From: Lachnospiraceae bacterium
Lineage (GTDB): Bacteria > Bacillota > Clostridia > Lachnospirales > Lachnospiraceae
DNA length: 38,282 bases
Reading direction: 5' to 3'
NCBI GenBank assembly: GCA_024699645.1
Contig: JAILPE010000006.1
Span: 1-38,282, forward strand
A program made the translations under genes and the position numbers. Positions within the stretch are counted from its first letter, which is position 1, and every line of letters starts with the position of its first letter. The notes below the pieces were generated by a model. The model worked only from the letters and a program-made list of their open reading frames with translations, was not told the origin of the DNA and did not search any database. Positions 30,109-38,282 of this stretch are shown here, in pieces.

Positions 30109-32871
30109 TCAGATCATCTCTATCCTGCTGCCGCCGCTCTTCTGCCGTGTGACGACTATCTGGCGGTCGATGCGGTTCTTGAGCTCCTCAACGTGTGAAA
30201 TGATGCCGACCAGCCTGTTGCCGTCCGTCAGTCCGGCGAGTGCCCTGAACGCCATATCGAGTGCGTCATGATCCAGCGAGCCGAAGCCCTCATCAATAAA
30301 CATCGTATCTATCCGGATGCCGCCGGCGGACGACTGAACCTCATCCGACAGACCGAGTGCCAGAGAAAGCGAAGCCATGAACGATTCTCCTCCCGAAAGG
30401 GTTCTGACGCTTCTTTGGGTTCCGTTGTAATGATCTATAACACCCAGGTCAAGTCCGCTCTGACTTCTGACTCCCGCGGCTTCCTTAAGCCTCACAAGCT
30501 CGTACTGGCCTCCCGACATTGTAATGAGCCTCAGGTTCGCACGGTCTATGATCCTGTCGAAATAAGTCGCCTGGATATAGGTTTCGAGCATTATCTTCTC
30601 GCGTCCGGCAAGCTTTCCGTTCGCTGTATCCGCAAGTGTCCTGATCCACTGAAGCCGTTTTTCGAGTCCCGAAAGCGACGCAGCTTTTCCCGTGATATTA
30701 TCGCGTGTTCTGATATTCCCCGTGAGCCTTCCGGCGATCGCGCGTCCTTCCGCATCGAGCGCGTCACGGCGTTCCCGCAGTTCATTGAGCGCAGCTTCCT
30801 CCGCCGCGATATCAGTATCCTCCGAGCCGCTGACGATCTTCCTGTTTTCCGCGACCGCAGTCTCAAGCTTAACGATAAGCTCTTTCCTCTCCCGGAATGC
30901 CTTTTCGGCGTTATCGCAGGCGTTCTGCAGCGCCTGAGCCTCCTTCAGAAGACGCCCATATTCCGTCCGCGCCTCCTCCCGGGTCTTAAACCGCAGTCCG
31001 GAAGCAACGGAGCTCAGTTCCTTTTCCTTCGCAGCTTTCGTTGCTTTCAGAGATGATATGCCGGCGGTCAGCTCGACAACCCGCTGTTCCGCCCCGGAGA
31101 TCTTTTTTTCATGCTCGGGTATCAGACTCTCGACGATCTCCCTGCGTTTCTGACGGTTCTCCTCTTCCTTCAGCTTTTCTTTAATTGCTTTTCCTTCAGT
31201 TATAATCTCCTCAAGCCTTTTACCGATATTTCCCGATGCCTCGTCGAGGTCATCGGTTTTCAGGTGCTTAAGGCTTGCTTTTCGAAGCTCATCCGCGTCC
31301 CTTTCCAGCGCCGCGTTCATTGCGCTGATCTTCTCGGACCTGCTATCCCTTGCGGCTCTTGCCGCTTCCGCGTCTTTCTTGGCGCTTTTAAGCGCGTCCT
31401 CGGAGGGCACCTCGCCTGTAAGTACCGCAAGCTTCGGATGATGGATCGATCCGCAGACCGGGCATTCCCTGCCTTCCTCAAGTCCCTGCGCCAGTATTCC
31501 CGCCTGTGCATCCCTGAAAAGCTGCTCCAGAGCCTCATATCCGGAATTCAGCCTCATAAAGGTGCTGTTTTCCCCCGCGTAGCGTTCACGCTCCGCCGCG
31601 AGCTTCTCCGCATTCTTAAAGTACTTTCCGAGCCGGGCTGCAAGCTCATTTACTTCTTCATAGGTCCTGCCCGCGTTTTCCAGTTCCGCGCGGAGCTTTT
31701 CTATGCCTGCTCCGGTGTCCCTGTACTCGGCCTGCTCCTTCTTCAGCTTCAGAAGAGCATCCTTGAGCTCCTCCACATCTTGTCCGGCTGCTGCCAGATC
31801 CTTCTCCGCTTTCCCGGATTCCCTTTCCGCCGCGGCGATCTCACGCGCGAGCGCATCGCACTTATCATATCCGGCATATTCGCTCTCCATTTTAGCGGCT
31901 TTTTTCTCGAGCTCAGCTTTCCCCGCAAGGGCAGCCTTCGCATCGGTAAACGCTTTTTCCAGTTCCGGGAGGGCGCCTTTTTCCGCTTCAAGCCTGCGTC
32001 CGGCCTCAGCCGCGGCTGCGCGTGCCTCTCCGGCTTTTTTCGCGGTTCCTATCTTCGCGTTTATTGTTTCAAGCGCGTCATTGACTTCCTTTTTCGAAGC
32101 ATCGAGCTTCCGGCCGTTCTCCTCGTCCTGCGCGATAAGCCTGTCGAGAAGAAGCAGCACCTCCTCCGATGTAAGCTCGCCGCTGCGCGCTTTTTCCACC
32201 TCTGTTGAAAGCACATCCGCATCGGATACCTGTATTCCGGCGATGTACTGTTCTATGCTCTTCCTTTCACCGCAGACCTGCCCGTAAAGCTCCGAACGTG
32301 CTGCTTCAAGGTTCTTTTGAAGGATAAGGTAATTAGTCGTTTTGAATATGTCGCGGAATATCTTCATCCTGTCTTCCGTCGCGGCAAGAAGGAGCTTCAG
32401 GAAATCGCCCTGTGCGATCATAGCTATCTGGGCAAACTGCTCCCTGTTTATCCCGAGTATCTCAACGATCTTGGCGGTAACGGTCTTGACCTTTGTTACA
32501 ACGCTTTTATCAGGCATGTAAAGAGTCGCGTCGGCAAGCTGCTTCGTCTCCCCTCCGCCTCTTTTTGCGGGACGCAGATATTCCGGGTTCCTCTTAACCG
32601 TGTAGTCCTTTCCCATATGGGTAAAGGACAGCTCGACCTCGGTCGGTGTCTCCGGATCGGCATACTTTGACCTGAACATTGAGGAATCGCGGCTGCTGCC
32701 GCTGGCTTCCCCGAAAAGCGCAAAGCATATCGCGTCAAATATCGTCGTTTTTCCCGCACCGGTATCTCCGGTTATGAGGTACAGACCCTTTTCCCCGAGC
32801 CGGTCCATGGCTATCTCGGTCCTGCCCGCATAAGGTCCGAACGCCGAGATGATGATTTTGGTCGGTCTCAC
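30109..32871 (-). CDS. sbcC: DNA exonuclease SbcCD, ATPase subunit SbcC
   Basis: SbcC with SbcD forms the Mre11-Rad50-type nuclease that opens hairpins and processes double-strand ends. The 920-residue protein has Walker A GDTGAGKTT (about 35-43) at the N-terminus, long coiled coils, a central zinc-hook CPVCGS near residue 470, the C-terminal signature LSGGESFMASLSLALG (about 825) and Walker B TMFIDEGFGSLD (about 850-858). The start is GTG at 32871, 4 nt after the sbcD stop, so translation is coupled. An identical-length frame on the other strand is a shadow of the coiled coil. Confidence 0.96.
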   Translation of the reverse strand: MRPTKIIISAFGPYAGRTEIAMDRLGEKGLYLITGDTGAGKTTIFDAICFALFGEASGSSRDSSMFRSKYADPETPTEVELSFTHMGKDYTVKRNPEYLRPAKRGGGETKQLADATLYMPDKSVVTKVKTVTAKIVEILGINREQFAQIAMIAQGDFLKLLLAATEDRMKIFRDIFKTTNYLILQKNLEAARSELYGQVCGERKSIEQYIAGIQVSDADVLSTEVEKARSGELTSEEVLLLLDRLIAQDEENGRKLDASKKEVNDALETINAKIGTAKKAGEARAAAAEAGRRLEAEKGALPELEKAFTDAKAALAGKAELEKKAAKMESEYAGYDKCDALAREIAAAERESGKAEKDLAAAGQDVEELKDALLKLKKEQAEYRDTGAGIEKLRAELENAGRTYEEVNELAARLGKYFKNAEKLAAERERYAGENSTFMRLNSGYEALEQLFRDAQAGILAQGLEEGRECPVCGSIHHPKLAVLTGEVPSEDALKSAKKDAEAARAARDSRSEKISAMNAALERDADELRKASLKHLKTDDLDEASGNIGKRLEEIITEGKAIKEKLKEEENRQKRREIVESLIPEHEKKISGAEQRVVELTAGISSLKATKAAKEKELSSVASGLRFKTREEARTEYGRLLKEAQALQNACDNAEKAFRERKELIVKLETAVAENRKIVSGSEDTDIAAEEAALNELRERRDALDAEGRAIAGRLTGNIRTRDNITGKAASLSGLEKRLQWIRTLADTANGKLAGREKIMLETYIQATYFDRIIDRANLRLITMSGGQYELVRLKEAAGVRSQSGLDLGVIDHYNGTQRSVRTLSGGESFMASLSLALGLSDEVQSSAGGIRIDTMFIDEGFGSLDHDALDMAFRALAGLTDGNRLVGIISHVEELKNRIDRQIVVTRQKSGGSRIEMI

Positions 32872-32875
32872 AGGA

Positions 32876-34003
32876 TCACCCCCATATCTGCCTTATCTGA
32901 TCTGAAACAAATTCACTCTGCTCCTCCGACATCGGCCGGTTGTTCTGCTTCTCGAAGAATTCCCCGAACAGCTCGACGGGAGTTTTCCGCTCGACTCCCT
33001 CCGCGTCGGAGACCGCAGCGCTGCCCGCTGTCCTCTTGTTGTCGTAGGACAGCTTCATGATATTCTGATATATGACCCTCAGCTTCGCGATCGCATCCGT
33101 GATGTCATCCTCGTCCGTAAGCACGGCATGGATATAATCGTCGGTGGCGGTTCCCTCGTAGTTCTTTTTGAGCATCAGATCGTCATATCTGCCCTTGATC
33201 TCACGCATGTCATGAAGAGGCTTAAGTTCCCTCTCCCTGATTGCTGTGTCGCCCTTTGCCCCCATTTCCACGATCGTCACGGACTTCACATGATCCTTCT
33301 CGGAGAAGGAATACTTCAGAGGCGTTCCGCAATATCTGACGGTCGGTCTCGAAACGGTCTGCTTACCGTGAAGGTGACCGAGCGCAACATAATCAAAGGC
33401 TTCGAACACCGACGCCTCGACACTGTCAAGTCCGCCTACCGACACATCCTCCGAATCGCACTTCTGCGCTCCTGCCACAAACTGATGCGCCACAAGCACA
33501 TTTCTCTCTCCGGTGTCAACCTCCGCGTGCTCGAGCGCAACGCGGCAGGCATCGGAATAATCCGTTATTTCTTCATCCGGGAATACAGCCTTGACGACGG
33601 CAGGCTTGATAAAGGGCAGAAGGAAGATGTTAAGGACGCCGTGGCTGTCCTCCATGCGGTACTTTCTGACAGTACCGTCGTATTCGGGAGAAAGGCGGAT
33701 CCCCGTGCTCTCCACAAGGGCGGAATGATCCGAAAAGCGAACCGCGGAATCATGATTGCCGCTGATCGCAAATACGGGCACCTTTCTTTCCGCAAGGCTC
33801 ACTAAAAAACCGTCCCACAGCCTCATGGCTTCCTCGCTGGGCACGGAACGGTCATAAACATCACCGGCGATAAGTACGCCGTCCGGTTTCTCTTCATCGA
33901 TCACGTTAATGATCTTTTTCAGGATATATTCCTGATCCTCGATCATGGAAAACTCGTTGACTCTTTTTCCAAGATGGAGGTCGGACAGATGTATAAGCTT
34001 CAT
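32876..34003 (-). CDS. sbcD: DNA exonuclease SbcCD, nuclease subunit SbcD
   Basis: The Mre11-type metallo-phosphoesterase partner of SbcC. The 375-residue protein starts MKLIHLSDLHLGK at ATG 34003, the standard SbcD start. Metal-binding motifs are DLHLGK (about 8-13), GDVYDR (about 48-53), GNHD (about 83-86) and GHLHGKQ (about 227-233). The frame stays open upstream to 34072, but there is no SD-bearing start. The ATG has no SD and sits 7 nt after the -10 of its promoter, so the mRNA would be leaderless. It is first of a long co-oriented series ending in murG. Confidence 0.95.
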   Translation of the reverse strand: MKLIHLSDLHLGKRVNEFSMIEDQEYILKKIINVIDEEKPDGVLIAGDVYDRSVPSEEAMRLWDGFLVSLAERKVPVFAISGNHDSAVRFSDHSALVESTGIRLSPEYDGTVRKYRMEDSHGVLNIFLLPFIKPAVVKAVFPDEEITDYSDACRVALEHAEVDTGERNVLVAHQFVAGAQKCDSEDVSVGGLDSVEASVFEAFDYVALGHLHGKQTVSRPTVRYCGTPLKYSFSEKDHVKSVTIVEMGAKGDTAIRERELKPLHDMREIKGRYDDLMLKKNYEGTATDDYIHAVLTDEDDITDAIAKLRVIYQNIMKLSYDNKRTAGSAAVSDAEGVERKTPVELFGEFFEKQNNRPMSEEQSEFVSDQIRQIWG

Positions 34004-34010
34004 ATTTGAT

Positions 34011-34039
34011 ATTATAGCGTCTTTACCCCTGTTCGACAA
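34011..34039 (-). promoter_or_regulatory. sbcD promoter, start point at or near the ATG
   Basis: TTGTCG (34034-34039), 17 bp, TATAAT (34011-34016, perfect) on the minus strand. The start codon begins 7 nt after the -10, where transcription itself would begin. Confidence 0.75.
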
Positions 34040-34241
34040 CAAAATAAAAAGGAAGCGAAATTCCGACAACAAATAGGATCGGCTATTTCTCTTCCCTCGA
34101 GTTTTCTACATCATAACAGTCGTTTTTGTTCGTTTCTTGTCCTAAGTGAGAAACTTTTGTGACATTTTGAGTGTTTGGTTCGTCCGCTTTTTGACACAAT
34201 TGGTTTTTCTTGATTATTTAAGGGTTTCTTCTACAAATGTG

Positions 34242-34270
34242 TTGCTTTTTGAAGGTCTCTATGTTATAAT
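34242..34270 (+). promoter_or_regulatory. Promoter of the ATP synthase operon
   Basis: TTGCTT (34242-34247), 17 bp, TATAAT (34265-34270), 50 nt before the atpZ start. Confidence 0.75.
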
Positions 34271-34320
34271 TTTACAAATTCGAGAAATATTCCATGTTTT
34301 GTGGAAAAGGAACATTCACG

Positions 34321-34608
34321 ATGGATGACAGGCAGCAGAACAGACGCAAATATCTATCCGAAGTAGTTAAGCAGCTCTCCTGGCTGACACAGCTCGGGCT
34401 GTCCCTTATCACGCCCGTGCTGCTCTGCATTCTGGGCTGCTCATTTTTGTGCAGCCGTTTCGGCATCGGCGGGTGGATATACATTCCCGGATTCATTCTA
34501 GGACTCGGCGCTTCTTTCATGACGGCATACAAATTCTATCTTTCCGAGTCCGCAAAAGGCAAAAAGGACAAAGATAAGCGCAAGCCCGGCTATAATCGTC
34601 ACACGTAA
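34321..34608 (+). CDS. atpZ: AtpZ/AtpI family membrane protein
   Basis: A 95-residue protein with two membrane helices (about 17-39 and 46-68) and a basic tail. Small proteins of this type are the first gene of many F-ATPase operons; proposed roles include ion transport and c-ring assembly. The ATG at 34321 (MDDRQQNRRK) follows AAAGGAA; an in-frame ATG nine codons upstream lacks an SD. The sequence YLSEVVKQLSWLTQLGLSLITPV fits the family, but conservation is low, so the call leans on position. The next gene follows after 71 nt containing a stable hairpin. Confidence 0.8.
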   Translation: MDDRQQNRRKYLSEVVKQLSWLTQLGLSLITPVLLCILGCSFLCSRFGIGGWIYIPGFILGLGASFMTAYKFYLSESAKGKKDKDKRKPGYNRHT

Positions 34609-34642
34609 CTGCCTGTTGCGCCTGCGGCGAACGAAGTAAACC

Positions 34643-34663
34643 GGATGCGGAAGGACCGCATCC
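34643..34663 (+). promoter_or_regulatory. Perfect 8-bp hairpin between atpZ and atpI
   Basis: GGATGCGG (34643-34650), loop AAGGA, CCGCATCC (34656-34663), immediately before the atpI ribosome-binding site AGAGG. With no T-run it is not a terminator; it may set mRNA stability or translation between the two genes. Confidence 0.5.
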
Positions 34664-34679
34664 AGCAGAAGAGGTAATT

Positions 34680-35147
34680 ATGCTTCAACCAGCAGTTAAG
34701 AAAGAAACCCGCAACGTGCTCGTCATCATTCTCATCGGCGTGGCACTGATGCTTATTGTTTTCACTATATTGCATTTTATAATGCCGGATAAGGTTCCGC
34801 TCGATTACAGGGTGTTCCTCGGCGGGATCTGCGGAGGCGCAGTCGCTTTTCTGAATTTCTTCCTTATGGCTCTCACCGTGCAGAAGGTAGCTTCCATGGA
34901 AGACCGCGACGCTGCTGCCAAGGTCATGCGCCTCAGCTATTCACGCCGGCTCGGTATCCAGTGCATCTGGATCGTTGCCGCGATATTCGCCCCCTGCTTC
35001 AACGCAGCGGCCGGCATCATTCCCATCTTCTTCCCCAGCATAGGGATAAAGGTCTACGGTATTTTTCGTAAGGACCTGAAAGCTGCCCCGGCAGAAACAG
35101 CCGGCGCTCCCGAAGAGACCGTCGAGGACTCTTCCTCTGATTCGTAA
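34680..35147 (+). CDS. atpI: ATP synthase subunit I (AtpI)
   Basis: A 155-residue membrane protein with about four hydrophobic segments (VLVIILIGVALMLIVFTIL near 14-32, VFLGGICGGAVAFLNFFLMAL, and two more) and a C-terminal acidic Ser-rich tail. It fits the ATP synthase I chain family, which helps assembly of the c ring. The ATG at 34680 follows AGAGG. It precedes atpB, as in most F-ATPase operons. The call rests on the family style and position. Confidence 0.85.
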   Translation: MLQPAVKKETRNVLVIILIGVALMLIVFTILHFIMPDKVPLDYRVFLGGICGGAVAFLNFFLMALTVQKVASMEDRDAAAKVMRLSYSRRLGIQCIWIVAAIFAPCFNAAAGIIPIFFPSIGIKVYGIFRKDLKAAPAETAGAPEETVEDSSSDS

Positions 35148-35171
35148 TAAATTTGTTCTTAAAATTTATTA
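35145..35171 (+). promoter_or_regulatory. AT-rich hairpin before atpB
   Basis: TAATAAATTT (35145-35154) and AAATTTATTA (35162-35171) overlap the atpI stop codon. It is weak thermodynamically and lacks a T-run. Its position before the atpB ribosome-binding site may matter for differential expression. Confidence 0.4.
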
Positions 35172-35212
35172 TATATACCCATTTTTTAGGACAGGAGGTG
35201 AAGAACTGGTAA

Positions 35213-35968
35213 ATGGACAAACTAAGTATTACAGGCCCCAAAATCCGCGCCGAAATACCTTTTCCTATCATGGGTCCGATTCGCATCACAGACACTTTAA
35301 TCATCAGCTGGGTAGTTATGCTGCTGATCACCCTGCTCTGTATATGGCTGACCCGCGGTCTTAAAGTCGAAAAGATATCAAAGAAGCAGGCTTTTGCCGA
35401 AATGCTCGTTGAGATGGCGGACAAGTTTGTAATAGGTAATATGGGTGAGAAATTCGCCTATATGGTACCGTTTGTCGCCGCGTTGTTTGCGACTAGCGTT
35501 CTTTCGAATCTGATAAGCTTGTTCGGTGTCTGGAGCCCGACGGCAGATCTGAACACGGAAGCTGCGTGGGCGGTTGTAGTGTTCATTATGATCACCAGAC
35601 AAAAGATCAAGGCCAACGGACTCGGCGGTTATCTGAAAGGTTTTACCAAGCCTATTTTTATCATGACGCCCTTTAATATGCTCTCCGAGCTGTCGACGCC
35701 GATCAGTATGGCCGGCCGTCATTTCGGAAACATCTTATCCGGTGTTGTAATCAACGGCCTGATGTACACAGCACTTGCTGTGCTGAGTTCTAAGGTGCTC
35801 GGGCTTCTGCCCGGAGCCGTGGGAGCCCTGCTCTCACAAGTCCCTATTTTCGATGTCGGTATACCCGCCATCCTTTCAGTTTACTTCGACTGGTTCACAG
35901 GCGTCATGCAGGCGTTTATCTTCTGCATGCTGACCACGATGTATATTGCCAATGCGGCCGAAGCATGA
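35213..35968 (+). CDS. atpB: F0F1 ATP synthase subunit a
   Basis: Subunit a forms the ion half-channels beside the c ring. The 251-residue protein has about five to six membrane helices. The functional Arg lies in the SMAGRHFGNILSG block (about residues 167-179), which corresponds to the usual RLFGN motif; here it is RHFGN, a variant. The ATG at 35213 is 15 nt after AGGAGG, with an in-frame-stopped mini-frame (GTG AAG AAC TGG TAA) between them. No better start is visible. The downstream order atpE, atpF, atpH, atpA is standard. Confidence 0.93.
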   Translation: MDKLSITGPKIRAEIPFPIMGPIRITDTLIISWVVMLLITLLCIWLTRGLKVEKISKKQAFAEMLVEMADKFVIGNMGEKFAYMVPFVAALFATSVLSNLISLFGVWSPTADLNTEAAWAVVVFIMITRQKIKANGLGGYLKGFTKPIFIMTPFNMLSELSTPISMAGRHFGNILSGVVINGLMYTALAVLSSKVLGLLPGAVGALLSQVPIFDVGIPAILSVYFDWFTGVMQAFIFCMLTTMYIANAAEA

Positions 35969-35982
35969 TTTTAATTTTTTAA

Positions 35983-36282
<300 letters not shown>

Positions 36283-36327
36283 TGACAGCAGGAACCGTAA
36301 TTTCAGAATAGGAGGTTTTAAAAGAAC

Positions 36328-36858
36328 GTGTTATTCAGCATACCGTTTTTAGCAGAAACTGCCACGCAGGATCTGGTTGCGGTCGTTCCGTGGACCTTCA
36401 TCGCGCAGATTTGCAACCTGTTTATAACGATGCTTCTTATCAAGAAGTTCCTCTTCAAGCCCATACGTGAGACACTTGCCAAACGTCAGGATCTCGCAGA
36501 CGAGAAGATCCGCAAGGCCGAAGCCGACAAGGCTGCCGCCGAGGAAATGAAGAGTACCTACGAAAAGAACATGCAGCAGGCCAAAGATAAGGCAGGCGAG
36601 ATTCTCGCCACCGCTCAGAAAACTGCCGCTTCGCAGAGCGATGAGATCATCCGCGCAGCGAACGAGCAGGCCGTTGCCATCAAATCCAAGGCCGAGGCCG
36701 ATATCGCTCAGGAACGCCGCAAGGCTGTCAACGAACTGAAGGGCGAGATAGGAAGTATGGCTATGGAGATCGCCGGCAAGGTGATCGAGCGTGAGATCCG
36801 CGAAGAAGACCATGCGAAGCTGATCGACGAGTTTATAGAAAATGTCGGAAAAACATAA
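36328..36858 (+). CDS. atpF: F0F1 ATP synthase subunit b
   Basis: The peripheral-stalk subunit, 176 residues. One N-terminal membrane helix (about residues 20-40, VVPWTFIAQICNLFITMLLI) is followed by a long charged coiled coil (about 55-165) typical of the b stator. The start is GTG at 36328; the SD GGAGG is 12 nt upstream, a longer than usual spacing, and I see no closer start codon. It lies 45 nt after atpE and 18 nt before atpH, within the operon. Confidence 0.92.
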   Translation: MLFSIPFLAETATQDLVAVVPWTFIAQICNLFITMLLIKKFLFKPIRETLAKRQDLADEKIRKAEADKAAAEEMKSTYEKNMQQAKDKAGEILATAQKTAASQSDEIIRAANEQAVAIKSKAEADIAQERRKAVNELKGEIGSMAMEIAGKVIEREIREEDHAKLIDEFIENVGKT

Positions 36859-36876
36859 AGAAAAGCGGGGAATACT

Positions 36877-37416
36877 ATGACAGAGCGTGCAGGAGTATAT
36901 GGCAGCAGTCTGTATGACCTTGCTGCCGAAGAACAGCTCACAGAACCCATTATGAAGGACCTGCTCGAGGTTCGTCAGATATTCCGTGACAATCAGGATT
37001 ATCTGCGGCTTCTGGCCGAGCCTTCCATCAAAAGAGAAGAACGCATCGATCTGATCGAGAAAGCGTTCGGCACGGCTTGTGAAAGATATTTTGTGAATTT
37101 CCTCAAGCTCCTTTGCGAGCGCGGCATGCTCGGCGAATATGAGGGCTGCACCGAATCTTACAAGAAACGCTACAACGAGGATCACAATATAGCCGAAGCA
37201 GTTGTTACCTGTGCCGTTGCTTTGAGTGACGGTCAGCTTAAAACACTTGAAAAGAAACTTGAAGAGATGAGCGGAAAGACAGTTTCCCTCACCCAGAAGG
37301 TTGACTCGAAAGTGCTCGCAGGCATTAAGGTAGAGCTTGAAGGCAAGCAGCTTGACGGAACCGTTGAAGGCCGTCTCGCAGGTCTGTCCAGAAAGCTCGA
37401 CGAAATAATAATTTAA
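36877..37416 (+). CDS. atpH: F0F1 ATP synthase subunit delta
   Basis: Subunit delta connects the peripheral stalk to the top of F1. The 179-residue protein has the N-terminal helical bundle (YGSSLYDLAAEEQLTE, with SIKREERIDLIEKAF and FLKLLCERGML) and the C-terminal family block VDSKVLAGIKVELEGKQLDGTVEGRLAGL. The length is normal. The ATG follows AAAGCGGGG with a standard gap. It lies between atpF and atpA. Confidence 0.93.
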   Translation: MTERAGVYGSSLYDLAAEEQLTEPIMKDLLEVRQIFRDNQDYLRLLAEPSIKREERIDLIEKAFGTACERYFVNFLKLLCERGMLGEYEGCTESYKKRYNEDHNIAEAVVTCAVALSDGQLKTLEKKLEEMSGKTVSLTQKVDSKVLAGIKVELEGKQLDGTVEGRLAGLSRKLDEIII

Positions 37417-37431
37417 GGATGGAATGGACTT

Positions 37432-38282
37432 ATGCAATTAAAACCCGAAGAAATATCCCAAGTCATCCGCAGTCAGATCAAATACTATGAGAATTCGATC
37501 CGCCAGGACGAAACAGGTACCGTACTTAACGTAGGTGACGGTATTGCAAGAGCCAGCGGTCTCATCAACGCCATGGCCGGCGAACTGCTCGAGTTTGAGG
37601 ACGGCAGCTTCGGCATGGCTCAGAACCTTGAAGAGAACAGCGTATCCGTAGTATTGTTCGGCTCAGGTGAAAATATTGCTGAAGGGCAGACAGTCAAGCG
37701 TACCGGCAAGGTCGTATCCGTACCTGTCGGTGAAGCGCTTATCGGACGTGTAGTTAACGCGCTCGGACAGCCCATCGACGGTGCAGGTCCCATTGCGACC
37801 ACTGAATTCCGCGCCATTGAGAGCAAGGCTCCCGGTATCTGCGAAAGACAGTCCGTTTTTGAGCCCCTTCAGACAGGTATTAAGGCTATCGACTCCATGA
37901 TCCCCATCGGACGCGGACAAAGAGAGCTCATCATCGGCGACCGCCAGACCGGTAAGACCACCCTGGCCACCGATACCATCATCAACCAGAGAGGAAAGGA
38001 TTGTATCTGTATCTATGTTGCTATAGGTCAGAAGCGCTCCACTGTAGCCACACTGGTTGAGAATCTCCAGAAAAACAACGCCATGGAATACACCATCGTT
38101 GTAGCGGCAAGTGCTTCCGAGGCAGCGCCTCTGCAGTACATCGCACCCTACTCCGGCTGTGCCATGGGCGAATATTTCATGAACAAGGGCAAGCACGTCC
38201 TCGTTATCTACGACGACCTGAGCAAGCACGCGGTCGCTTACCGCGCACTCTCCCTGCTTATCCGTCGTCCGCCCGGACGTGA
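37432..38282 (+). CDS. atpA: F0F1 ATP synthase subunit alpha (5' part, runs off the window)
   Basis: The first 283 codons of the alpha subunit, a non-catalytic nucleotide-binding subunit of F1. It starts with ATG at 37432 ([19 protein letters not shown]), 15 nt after the atpH stop. The beta-barrel domain [16 protein letters not shown] (about 29-44) and Walker [10 protein letters not shown] (about 169-177) are present, with the following GQKRSTVA block. The frame is still open at the right edge with no stop, as expected for a gene of about 500 codons; atpG, atpD and atpC presumably follow outside. Confidence 0.97.
   Translation, partial: MQLKPEEISQVIRSQIKYYENSIRQDETGTVLNVGDGIARASGLINAMAGELLEFEDGSFGMAQNLEENSVSVVLFGSGENIAEGQTVKRTGKVVSVPVGEALIGRVVNALGQPIDGAGPIATTEFRAIESKAPGICERQSVFEPLQTGIKAIDSMIPIGRGQRELIIGDRQTGKTTLATDTIINQRGKDCICIYVAIGQKRSTVATLVENLQKNNAMEYTIVVAASASEAAPLQYIAPYSGCAMGEYFMNKGKHVLVIYDDLSKHAVAYRALSLLIRRPPGR

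Larger units (their letters stand above)
34004..34320. other. Divergent intergenic region between sbcD and the ATP synthase operon
   Basis: These 317 nt of AT-rich DNA hold the sbcD promoter on the minus strand and the ATP synthase promoter on the plus strand. A second plus-strand candidate, TTGACA (34191-34196) with TTATTT 17 bp later, is weak. Between 34040 and 34190 I see no gene, RNA or clear repeat apart from a TTGTTGTCG doublet on the minus strand. Confidence 0.6.

Noticed and set aside
31111-32208. 365-residue plus-strand frame inside sbcC
   Set aside because: Antisense of the sbcC coiled coil; sbcC has all its motifs on the minus strand.
36349-37437. 362-residue minus-strand frame over atpF-atpH
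   Set aside because: Antisense shadow of two clear ATP synthase genes; Leu/Phe-rich with no family match.

Overview
The window looks like a chromosomal segment of an anaerobic, low-to-moderate GC Gram-positive member of the Clostridia, most likely Lachnospiraceae or a close relative. This rests on four things: the rpmG-secE-nusG-rplK-rplA order with an L10 leader, secreted Ig-like proteins with long Thr-Pro linkers, the mix of TSCPD, DUF1934, DUF4190 and cytidylate-kinase-like genes, and an F-type ATP synthase whose c subunit carries a sodium-type site. I see no phage, transposase, plasmid or CRISPR signal. The assignment is by protein family only; no database was searched.

Layout. 1-2640 (minus strand): rpmG, secE, nusG, rplK, rplA, then an L10-type leader that would precede rplJ outside the window. 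2670-5950 (plus): a secreted subtilase with a C-terminal Ig-like domain, then a NusG-domain-II membrane protein and a Gx/HepI-type membrane protein. 6234-11213 (minus): a three-gene MacB-like ABC operon whose middle gene is a 906-residue surface protein built of CARDB/NEW3-like beta-sandwich repeats. 11303-16769 (minus): Ig-like secreted protein A, membrane-anchored Lys-rich protein A, acyltransferase plsC-A, a cytidylate-kinase-like gene, a standalone Hpt protein and lgt. 16895-17823 (minus): a DUF4190-like membrane protein, a repeat-rich non-coding stretch and tRNA-Leu(AAG). 17955-23480: Ig-like protein B (minus), malic enzyme, HIT protein, DUF1934 protein (minus), tRNA-Leu(CAG), plsC-B and Lys-rich protein B. 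23535-34003 (minus): sbcD, sbcC, a GDPD phosphodiesterase, a methyltransferase, an 847-residue extracellular protein, dtd, a TSCPD protein and murG. 34242 to the end (plus): atpZ, atpI, atpB, atpE, atpF, atpH and the 5' part of atpA.

How it fits together. Much of the window serves the cell envelope: lipoprotein modification (lgt), phospholipid synthesis (two plsC), peptidoglycan precursor synthesis (murG), surface and secreted proteins, and an exporter-like ABC system. The main evolutionary feature is that three families (plsC, the Lys-rich membrane protein, the four-module Ig-like secreted protein) each occur twice within about 12 kb. The plsC to Lys-rich order is kept in both copies, and the same promoter type sits between the two genes each time. 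Other points worth a second look are the two-carboxylate sodium motif in AtpE, a tRNA-Leu with an A34 anticodon, an apparently leaderless sbcD mRNA, a probably dead C39-like domain at the end of the 847-residue protein, and three long palindromic repeats next to the tRNA-Leu(AAG) gene.
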